DNA of 64,000 nucleotides from Undibacterium hunanense (GTDB lineage Bacteria; Pseudomonadota; Gammaproteobacteria; Burkholderiales; Burkholderiaceae_D), in assembly GCF_014284335.1 (NCBI RefSeq), contig NZ_JACOGF010000003.1:248001-312000 (forward strand). Reading direction: 5' to 3'. Shown here piece after piece: positions 17,844-27,400 of this stretch. Each line of letters starts with the position of its first letter. Positions within the stretch are counted from its first letter, which is position 1. Below the pieces are notes generated by a model. It did not search any database. It was not told the DNA's origin and worked only from the letters and a program-made list of their open reading frames with translations. The translations under genes and the position numbers were made by a program.

Positions 17844-18659
17844 ATGAAAAAACGAACTCGAGCCATGCTGAGACAGCAGTTTGAGCACGGTAAAATGCCT
17901 ACCGAGGATGACTTCGGAGATTTGATCGAATCCATGCTCAACATGCTCGACGAAGGCTTTGAAAAATCCGCCACTGAAGGTTTCAAGGTAGCGCAGTTGG
18001 GCGATGGAAAATTGCTCAGTTTCTATCAGAATACTGTAGAAGGAACATCCTTGTGGTCCATGGGTCTGGACGTGGGTACGAATAACCTGAGTTTTCAGGC
18101 AGAAAAAAATCGCCCCTTGCTGACACTGGCCAGTCATGTTGATGATGACGGCGTCACCCATAGCCGCGTTGGCATACGACAAAGTACACCGCGACACGAG
18201 CTTGATGTGGGCGGCTTCATCGCCTCGCGCGGACGGGTCGGACGTGAGGGAAAAATGGCGGTTCCAGCCGATGGCAATTGGTACGACATCAGCGTGGCCA
18301 TGACTGGCTGCCAGGCCTGGGAAGTTGTTGCCGGTGTGGGCGGCAAAGATGCCGAAGGTCGCTATGCACTGATGCACGCTTTTGCCATGAATGCCTTCAA
18401 TGCCAATCCACATATCACCTACCATCAAACCCATTTTGGGAACAAATGCAGTCGCATAGAATTGCGCTGGATAAGCACTGACAGCAACTCCCCCTTTGAA
18501 TTCAAATTGCAGATGCGGGTAGGCTGTACCTATGGCAATGAGGTCTGGATCAAATACCACATGACACAGTTGTGGCTGGATACCCAGATGCTGGAAAGTG
18601 ACCAGAAACCCAAACTGGCGCCCCGCCCCCTGACACAGCCAGCAAAGGCAAAGAAGTGA
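17844..18659 (+). CDS. Fibre-like/adhesin-type eCIS protein
   Basis: The 271-residue protein begins 2 bases after the baseplate J stop. Its N-terminus, RAMLRQQFEHGKMPTEDDF, then GDLIESMLNMLDEG, resembles the 'L-x-x-x-F-x-x-G-x-x-P-T-E-x-D-F-x-D-L-I-D-S' module known from tail-fibre-like proteins of Bacteroidota phages and eCIS. The middle (RVGIRQSTPRHELDVGGFIASRGRVG) looks like a fibre shaft or adhesin joint. The C-terminal 120 residues form a strand-rich globular part that could bind a receptor. The Pro/Lys-rich tail (PRPLTQPAKAKK) is unusual. Its role as a receptor-binding or baseplate-peripheral protein is inferred. Confidence 0.6.
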   Translation: MKKRTRAMLRQQFEHGKMPTEDDFGDLIESMLNMLDEGFEKSATEGFKVAQLGDGKLLSFYQNTVEGTSLWSMGLDVGTNNLSFQAEKNRPLLTLASHVDDDGVTHSRVGIRQSTPRHELDVGGFIASRGRVGREGKMAVPADGNWYDISVAMTGCQAWEVVAGVGGKDAEGRYALMHAFAMNAFNANPHITYHQTHFGNKCSRIELRWISTDSNSPFEFKLQMRVGCTYGNEVWIKYHMTQLWLDTQMLESDQKPKLAPRPLTQPAKAKK

Positions 18660-18666
18660 ACATAGC

Positions 18667-18963
18667 ATGAACCCTATTCATATCACCATCTCGCTGGCGC
18701 AAGGCAACCTGATACTGGAAGGTCTGGCAGAAAGACCATTCAAGCAGGTCTTTGCGCTGATCGGGAGCCTGAATCAGCAGGTAAACTTGTTGCTACCGCC
18801 TGGCAGCCCGGCCAAGGCTAACGCGGAATTTACATTTTCTGCTGCCGAATTACGTCTCATCATTGAGGTGCTGGGAGAAATGCCCTATAACCGCGTACAT
18901 CAGTTAGTCCAGCAATTGCATTCTCAACTGAAATTGAGCGAGGTGCGACGACATGCTGGCTGA
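18667..18963 (+). CDS. Small eCIS protein with an internal duplication
   Basis: The 98-residue protein consists of two related halves: LILEGLAERPFKQVFALIGS at about 18-37 and LRLIIEVLGEMPYNRVHQLV at about 61-80. Each is a predicted helix-loop-helix with the pattern L-x-x-I/L-x-x-L-x-x-P-[FY]-x-x-V. I do not recognise a named family. It overlaps the next gene by 11 bases, implying translational coupling with the baseplate protein. A small assembly or adaptor factor is the most economical guess. Confidence 0.65.
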   Translation: MNPIHITISLAQGNLILEGLAERPFKQVFALIGSLNQQVNLLLPPGSPAKANAEFTFSAAELRLIIEVLGEMPYNRVHQLVQQLHSQLKLSEVRRHAG

Positions 18964-21454
18964 TGACCACATAAAGCGCCTGCAGGCAGACCCTGATGGA
19001 ATCGATTTTGATGGCTTTCGCCGTCAGGGTGTAGAACTGCTGCAAGCTTTATCTGGTCAGACATGGACAGACTACAATATCCATGATCCCGGTGTCACCT
19101 TGCTGGAAATGTTGTGCTATGGCCTGACTGATCTGGTGTACCGATCAGGATTTTCAGTAGCCGATTTCCTGACGCTGGAATCGGGTGGTATCAACTTTGA
19201 ACGCCAGGCACTGTACCGCCCACAGGACATCTTGCCAATTCGTCCGGTCACAGCTATTGACTACTGCAAGCTCATTTATGACCATGTGCCGGAAATTGAC
19301 GACATCTGGATACAGACTGACAATCAGGGCGAAAAACTGGAAGGCCTGTTTTCCATTTATGTCAAACTGCACCAGCCTTTATCAGAAATAGAACAGCGCA
19401 GTCCTGAAGATGTCAGGCAAGACATCATTGCCCTTTACGCCAACAATCGCAATCTTTGCCAGGATCTGGACCAGGTGTACATCGTCCAGACGGACATTTA
19501 TTTCCTGGCTGGCGAAATTGAAATTGATGATAGCCGGCCAGCAGCCGAAATTTATGCGGATATCTATTTCCAGTGCGCGACCCTGATTTCTTCCGGTGCG
19601 CGCATTACCCGTTTTGAAGAAGCCGTAGCAGAAGGCAAAAACTGGGAAGAATTACTGGACGGCCCTCTGACCCGGCGTGGTTACATTGATGACAGATATT
19701 TTGCGCGTACATCGCATAATATCGATGTTGTCAGCCTGATCGCGCTTATACGCCGCATGCCTGGGGTAAAACAGGTGCACCATCTGCAACTGGTCGATTC
19801 ACAAGGTAAAAAATACGATCACCTTAACTTCAACCTGAAATCCAAGCGCTGCTCGGTATTGGGGTTTCCACGCAATGTGGACCAGATGAACTTGATGCAT
19901 CTGGTGTATACCCAGACCGGCAGTCAGCAGTTTTCCACACATCACCCCATCCGGCAAAAATTCATGCTGCCGCAGGAAGTCAGCCTGCTTGAGCAAGTGC
20001 GTCTTATACTGAAGAAACATGAATTCAATCAACATGCTTTTCGCCGGCACGATGTGAACCTGGATGAGTTAATTGAGCTGCCACAAGGTGAGCACCGGCC
20101 ACTGCGTGAATATTCTTCGATAGCAGAACACTCTCCTGCCATTTACGGCATCAATCACTACGGTGTACCCAGCTCGGAACCGCCAGAAGTGCACGCCCGT
20201 GCCAGGCAATTGAAGGGGTTTCTTTTTGCCTTTGAACAAATGATGGCGAATTACCTGCAGTCATTGCAGGGGATTCCTGATCTGTATTCCCTCGATACAG
20301 ATTTAAAGCAAAGTTATTTTTCACAACTGCTTGGCAATCAGCAAATACCACTGGTAGAGACTTTATATCGCAATACTTTGAGCCCCAGCCTGCCAGCTGA
20401 AATCCTGTCCAAATTCGACCAGTTTATTGACCGCCGCAACCGCGTGCTGGATAGCATGCTGGCAATCTATGGCGAATCGTTCCCGGCGGACGCCCTGCGT
20501 CGTTTTAACGTGTACCACCATGAACACGACGACCAAACCGTCATAGACAGCAAAATCAGTTTTCTGGCACACATACGCGAATTAAGTGCGCAGCGTGGCG
20601 CAGCAATGAATGTGCACGCGCCGTATTGGACAGGCGCCAACAGGGCTTGCTTGCAGCATAAATTATTATTACTGCTGGGATGTACTGAGGCCAGCCTGGG
20701 TCGCTCTTTGACGGCACATTTCTCATCCGCATCCCCGGCCTTTGTGAGTGCCAAAACCTATGAAAAAAAACTGGGAGAACACCCCAAGTACAAGGCCAAC
20801 GATAGCCATGTTTTGCCCCTGCCGCTGCAAAAAACCGGGGGAATAACCCAGATTAAACGCTTGCCTCACGATATGATCTGTGTGGAGTTGTTGCGTGCAG
20901 GTATAGACTTGCAGCGCTACCATCTGGTGGAACGCGCTGACAAAAAAGTCTGGCTATGCCTGGAAGTCGAGCCCGATAAACCCATCTGGTATCTCATTCC
21001 ACTGCCCAGAGATCAGGCTGTCAATTATGCGCATGGTTTGCGCCAGCGCCTGATAGAACTCAGCCAGCAAAGCGAAGGCCTGCATGTGCTTGAACACCTG
21101 TTGTTGCGCCCTGCCAGCCAGCAAGTCAACCGAGATGTTGAAGACGGTTTTTATGAACATCGCGTCAGCATAGTATTGCCCAGCTACACGGCACGTTTTG
21201 CCGATCCGGCCTGCCGGGCGTGGGTAGAAGAATTGATTGCACAAAATCTGCCTGCCCATATCCTGCCAGAAATACACTGGCTTGATTATGTCTACATGCA
21301 CCAGTTTGAACAACGCTATAAAAATTGGCTGGAATTGCTGAATCAGACCCGTCGTTCAGGTCAGCCAGCGGAAGGTCTGGATCAGACGGCAGATGACATC
21401 ATTACCCTGCTGCGTATCGTCAGACAGAATTATTCACCACAGCATTGGTTATGA
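18953..21454 (+). CDS. Second large eCIS baseplate protein (Pvc12-like)
   Basis: The 833-residue protein carries DYNIHDPGVTLLEMLCYGLTDL and YRSGFSVADFL near its N-terminus. The block PIRPVTAIDYCKLIYDHVPEIDDIWIQ at about residues 93-120 resembles the J-like 'T-x-x-D-Y-x-x-L' entry domain of baseplate wedge proteins. This type of protein follows the Pvc11-like gene in AlgoCIS/T6SS-iv-like loci and would complete the wedge heterodimer. It overlaps both neighbours (11 and 10 bases), so it is coupled within the operon. Confidence 0.78.
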   Translation: MLADDHIKRLQADPDGIDFDGFRRQGVELLQALSGQTWTDYNIHDPGVTLLEMLCYGLTDLVYRSGFSVADFLTLESGGINFERQALYRPQDILPIRPVTAIDYCKLIYDHVPEIDDIWIQTDNQGEKLEGLFSIYVKLHQPLSEIEQRSPEDVRQDIIALYANNRNLCQDLDQVYIVQTDIYFLAGEIEIDDSRPAAEIYADIYFQCATLISSGARITRFEEAVAEGKNWEELLDGPLTRRGYIDDRYFARTSHNIDVVSLIALIRRMPGVKQVHHLQLVDSQGKKYDHLNFNLKSKRCSVLGFPRNVDQMNLMHLVYTQTGSQQFSTHHPIRQKFMLPQEVSLLEQVRLILKKHEFNQHAFRRHDVNLDELIELPQGEHRPLREYSSIAEHSPAIYGINHYGVPSSEPPEVHARARQLKGFLFAFEQMMANYLQSLQGIPDLYSLDTDLKQSYFSQLLGNQQIPLVETLYRNTLSPSLPAEILSKFDQFIDRRNRVLDSMLAIYGESFPADALRRFNVYHHEHDDQTVIDSKISFLAHIRELSAQRGAAMNVHAPYWTGANRACLQHKLLLLLGCTEASLGRSLTAHFSSASPAFVSAKTYEKKLGEHPKYKANDSHVLPLPLQKTGGITQIKRLPHDMICVELLRAGIDLQRYHLVERADKKVWLCLEVEPDKPIWYLIPLPRDQAVNYAHGLRQRLIELSQQSEGLHVLEHLLLRPASQQVNRDVEDGFYEHRVSIVLPSYTARFADPACRAWVEELIAQNLPAHILPEIHWLDYVYMHQFEQRYKNWLELLNQTRRSGQPAEGLDQTADDIITLLRIVRQNYSPQHWL

Positions 21455-24400
21455 TCATGAAATCATTCCATGCTATTGATGATCTGATATTTGATTTTTC
21501 ATTTGCCCAGGGGCAGATGGAAGAATCAACCCTGTCCGACTGGATCAGCACCAGCATACCTGCCCTGATTGATGAAGTGATGGAACAATCCGACACAGGT
21601 GCAGGTATTTATCGTATAGAAAAATTGGAAATTGATCTCGGTGAAATGACCGAAGAAGAATTACCAACAGAATTGCCACGACGCCTGTATGCCCAGTTGA
21701 GTTCCGCCTTGAACATGCCACGTGAACAAGCCACTGAACCTAGCATTGTTGAAGAAGTTGCGGCTGACGACAGACAGTATCTCGAAGACTTCTTGCGCAC
21801 GGGGCAATTGGCATGGATAGCATCTACTCATCCTCGTGAAGCGCACATACAGTTATTGGAACGCGTGCTCAAGAACAGCGATGCCGCAAACACCATGAAG
21901 AAGATAGTCGCCAACGAACAGATGCGTCTGCGCTTATTGCTGCAATTTGGTGAAAAACAGTTATTCAATGTACTTGAAAAATTACTCGCCGAATGGCCAG
22001 CACAGTTGTCGCATAAGGTGCAACAGTGGGCACAACTGGAACTGGCATCACACAGTACATCAACCACAGCTGCACAGGCTTACTGGCAATGGCTGTACCA
22101 GCTATCTGCCGGGCAAACGCAAGCAATGGATACAGCACTGCATTCATGGTCTGTCAGCAGCAACAAGGCCAGCCATGAATTGCTGACACAGTATCAGCAA
22201 TATCTTGAGAAAAACAGTCCCTCGCCGGAGCAGGAACAGAGATCACTGTCCGTATTATTTGGCGAAGAATTCATCGAAAAAATGCTTGCCACAAAAATAC
22301 CTGACAGGAAAGGTATGAAAGGCAAGCAAGCAGGTATTCAAAGTCCAGAAAAAGAAATATCAGGAAAACCCCTGGACTTCATCACCGATGAAGTCGCCAA
22401 CAGACAAAATGAGACAACGCCCGCAGTGGCGGCGGTCGACAAAGGGCAAAAACACCTGGCCAGCGATGCGACGACAAATCAGTCTGGTGATCATAACTCT
22501 CAAAAAAGTAATCGGGAGAAACCGGGCGACCTGACTGATACACCACAGGACACCATCAACGTTGATCATTTGTATCAGGCTTTATGCGCAGGTGACTGGC
22601 CCGCCATAAAACCTCATTGGCAGAATTTGACAGGCAAGCATGCAGATTTATTGCGTCGTGCACAGGCACAGGGATGGACGCATTGGTTGCAAAATGTCCC
22701 GGCGGAGCAGTTACGTGTCGCCAGCCAAATTTTGCAGCCACGGGCGAGCTGGGTACTGGAAAGAATACTCAATCAATCCCGGTTTATCAACCCTGACCAG
22801 GCAAAACTGTGGTTTGAACAAAGTCTGCCCATTTTGCTGTCCGCCAAACCGTCAAGTCTGCAGCCAGATGCCTTATTAATACAGTTACCGCCGTTGCGCG
22901 ATGTCGCTGCCGGCATGGAAGAATTGCACACATACCTGCCACAAATCAGTAATGCAAAACGAACACCTGCAATGGCTAGCCAGCCTGGCTTGCATGAACA
23001 GGAGGACGCTGACATCGATGCACCGTCAGTGAACAAGGACATCGCACTCTTCGGCAATAAAAAATCAGCACGCAAAACGGCCACAAAAAACAAAATAACG
23101 TCAGCAACATCAATAGAGAAATCCGGCGACACTGGAGTCGCTTCAGAAAAACCAGAAGTGCAGGCATCAAATCTGCCCACTTCTACCGGTGATGTAATAA
23201 CAGATAACGCAGCCATTAGCCTGACCCAGTTGTATAAAGCGCTGGAAAATGCCGATCTACATCAACTGAATCCTCATTGGGAAAGGCTGTTGCATCAGCA
23301 TGGCGACATCATACGCCAAGCGCAGGCAAGTGCATGGACAGTGTGGCTGTCAACACTGCCACCACAGAAACTGCATGATCTTTGCCTTGTATTACAAGCA
23401 AGCGCGACCTGCGACCTGGAAGAATTGATCGACAAACTGCCCGGCAAACTGCCATTCACTGCCCGTCAAGCTTTATTGGCATCTGCCATCCCCCTGCTTT
23501 TGCAAGCCGCACCTGACTCAGTACACATGGCAGATTTGCTCAGGCAACTTCCACAACTGCGTGCCCTTGAACAAGACAGCATAGCCACGTCTCCAGAAGC
23601 TACGGTGACAGATCAAGTATCAGGAACGACAGGACCGGCTCATATCGATATGAATGCTGACACAGATACTGCTACCGATGTACATGCAGACAACGGCAAC
23701 GATGCAGACAGCGATACAAATATTCAAGTAAATGTCGACGCACCTGTCAACGCAAATGCCGCTACATATACCCAGCTCAGTACCGACACAAATGTGGACA
23801 TAAATGCTGCGATAGACATAGTTAAGCTCGGTGCCGCTGATACAGACACAAGTACAGATACAGACACAGACACAGACACAGACGGCAAGCAAAATCCAGC
23901 AACGATTGAATTATCTGCATTGAGCAAACAATTGTTTCAGGCATTGTCGGCTGTTGACACTGCTGCGATCATGCACACGTGGACATCTGCAGGTGCACAA
24001 AAGATAGACAGCCTGAGGCAGGTATGGATGCTGATTCGTCATCAGCAGCGACAAGAAATTCTGCAATCGCTTGATATCGTCGTATTGATGGAATGGGTGC
24101 AGATACTGCAACCACAAGCAATCCAACTGGCGACGGAATTACGACAACAAGCCCGACGTCTTGCACAAGTTGCACAGGTGCTGCGCACACACAAAAATAA
24201 TCTCTTACCAATAGAAGCATCAACGGCTTCAACAATGGGCATATCAGACAATACAGCAACTGAGACAAAGAACACTGCAACAATTAATGTAGGGATTAAT
24301 GCAGGGCTTGATTCAGGGATTAATACAGAGGTTAATGTAAGAAACAGTGCAGCGATTGGCGCAGAAAGTATTCCAGTAACGAGAAACACTTCCAGCGCAA

Positions 24401-27400
24401 ATCTGTCCACCGCCGAAATGGTAGAGCAATATGCCGAGCAGCTCCAGCGCAAATCAATGCAGCACCTGTTGCAAGCCAATACTGAGCAGGCAGCTCCAGT
24501 AAACGTCATCCAGGCAATACTGAGCGATCAGGAACATGCTGCTGACATCGTGCACATCTGGAAAAAACTGCCGGATATGGAACAACAGGCAAAGCAGTTA
24601 CACCAGGCTTTGCAAAACTGGTCTATACCGGACCAGATCGCTACGACGAAAAACGCTGCAACACAGCAAGCTGATGCTGATATCGATGCTCATGCTCATG
24701 CTGATGTTGATGTTGATGCTGACGCCGATGCAGCATCCTTTATGCAGGAACACGGCGATATACCAGCACCCACCGACATCAGGGAATCAGGAAAAAATCA
24801 GGATTTCTCCAATTTCCGTCTTTGGGTTCAGGGTCAAGTATCTTTATGGACACTGGAACTCAGCAACGATCAATTGCAGCAATGGCTGAGATGGTGGTTT
24901 GCCAGCAATCCGCAACAAGGCCTGGAGCAGGACCAAAATCAGGACCATCATCTGCTTTTCCGGCAGTCTGTCATTTCTTATTTTGAACAGGCAGAATACC
25001 CTGCCCTGTTCCTGAAACTGGTACTGACACAGTTACAGCAAGACAAAGAAATTGACCTAGATCGTTTACTGCAAGAATCCTTGAGCCTCGCCTCGCAAGA
25101 GGAGATTGTGCCACAGGGTACGGTGCATACAGATCAGGCGGAAAGCCGGTTGCAGTCTGGTATTCAGACTCATAATCACGTCCATAATCAGGTCCATGCG
25201 CAGACACAGAATACAGCAACACCCGGCATGGAACGTGAAACTGGCTTTGAAGCCGAATTTAACCCGGAGCTTAGTTCCGAACTTAATTCGAAATTAAATT
25301 CTGAATCAGATTCCAGTGTAAATACCGAATTAACACCTGAATACACATCTGCCCATTTATCCCCAACTCTCAATCCTTTGCTCTCTTCAGATCTGGGCAA
25401 ACAGCTCTTGCTATGGCTCACCAGAGAGCATCATGGTCCCGATGCCGTAAAGGACATATCAGATCAACACCCGGAATTTACCAGCCTGCTTGTTCAATTA
25501 AAACAAGATAGCAGCATATTAAATGCATGCAACAGCGCACAGTTGCATCAGTTGCTGCTGGATTACCTGGGTCTGGAATACGGTGATCAAACCAGACAGC
25601 ACTTCCTGCAATCCATAGAACGCTATGCATTGCAATCGGCAGATTTACATACTTACTTAAGAATGGTCTTGCAAGACCTGCTGGCGCAAAAAATCATAGA
25701 CTTGGAGCAGATACTGGCGGTAAGCCGGGATGCCGATATTCAATTGAAGGCACAAGTCATCAGTGCGTATTTTCCGCGAGAAGTTACTGACGAAGTTAAA
25801 GATGAAGTTACTGCCGTCAATCAATCCGGTCAGCCAATAGCAACAATACCGACGACCCGCATGCAGGAAGCCGTACCCGACCTGCCGCAAGTTAATGATA
25901 GTCAGGGTAGCAAAGACATTCCAGATACGCCAACTGTTCCAGACATGCAGGACATCATTACCCAGGCGCAGGCATGGAACACACCTGCCCTGCATTTCTG
26001 GTTGTCACAGCTAATGGCATCCACACCTCAACTGCGGGCTACGCAGGTATGGCTGATGGCATTGGAAACACAAATCAAACAGCTTGCCGGTGCAAAAAAT
26101 GCAGCCCTGATACCGTATTTGTTATTGCAAATATTAATGCACAGGCAAACTGATGAACAACAGCAACTCTCCTTCAGGCAGGCGATATTACAGTATTTCC
26201 CTTACAGTGAAGAACAGCTTCAGGCTATTGCCGCGTGGCTGAACAATGATGCGCAAGCGCTGGAATTGCAACAAAAAATTGATTTTTGCCTGGCACAGGC
26301 CGACGCACAGCCTCGTGATATGGCTGCTCAGGGTGATGACACGATCGCAAATACAATCACAGCCACAAGCTCAGAGCAATCAGAAAATACATCAGCCAAC
26401 GAGCCGGATGCAGAGCCACAAAAAGTGGCTGAAAGCCAGGCAAACGAAATCCCCAAAGCCAACAACGAACAGAGTGGTGACGCTCACGTCCTGTATGAAG
26501 CCGTTATACCCGGTGTGACACCAAGACGGTCTTCATCACCCGCAGAGGTGCCACCAGACAGATCAGTGCAGCAGCTCATGCCCAATCTGCCGCATCGTAT
26601 TGCGCAGGCCATGCTGCAAGCCAATATGGATAGCCTGGCACCTGTATGGGCGCACTTGATGACAGCAGAAAGAAACCTGCTCGAACAGGGGCTGCGTCGC
26701 TATATGGTACGTCCGGAAGAACAAAGACGCCTGCTGGCACAGACAAGCCACGACAAGCTCAGGGATTTGATCCATGTACTGCAACACCTGGCGGGCAGTA
26801 TGCTCGGTATCGTCTGGGCAAACTGGAATGCTTGCCAGGCAAGTGCCAATCCATCCGCCAGCGCATCTGCATTGAAAGAAAAATTACTGGCAGCCAGCTT
26901 CTCTTTCTTGCTGACATCCACGGCAGATACGTTTCATGCAGAAAACTTCCTGAGAAAACTACTTTCTGTTTTCGTGCAGGATTCAAGTACCGATGCAGCC
27001 ATGCTATCGCTTGCTCAATCCTGGCTGGCACACTTTAGTACCAGCAGACCAGAGCCACTATTCACTGCACTCAACACCCTGGTGTACGGCCGCAGCTATT
27101 TGCGCGTATTACAGCAACGCATATTGCCACCGGCAGATTTGCCGCAGGCTGCCCTGCCAGTATCTGAGGCAGAAGACCATCCGGTTACGACAAAGGCAAA
27201 GGCAATGCCAGCGACGATGGACGTCAATGAGACCGGCACCAGTCGTGAATTGATTATCTCCACGCTCAGCAATGAATTCCCGCAACTGATGCAGGAATTT
27301 CTGCATGAGCTTGAACAGACAAATCTGGATCATGCACAATTTTCACCAGAAGAATGGCAACACCTGTTATATACACTTTTGAATCAATTTCCTGCCAGGC

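Noticed and set aside
17733..18668. 311-codon minus-strand frame over the fibre-like gene
   Set aside because: It is an antisense shadow of two closely spaced plus-strand genes, with no ribosome site or recognisable motif.
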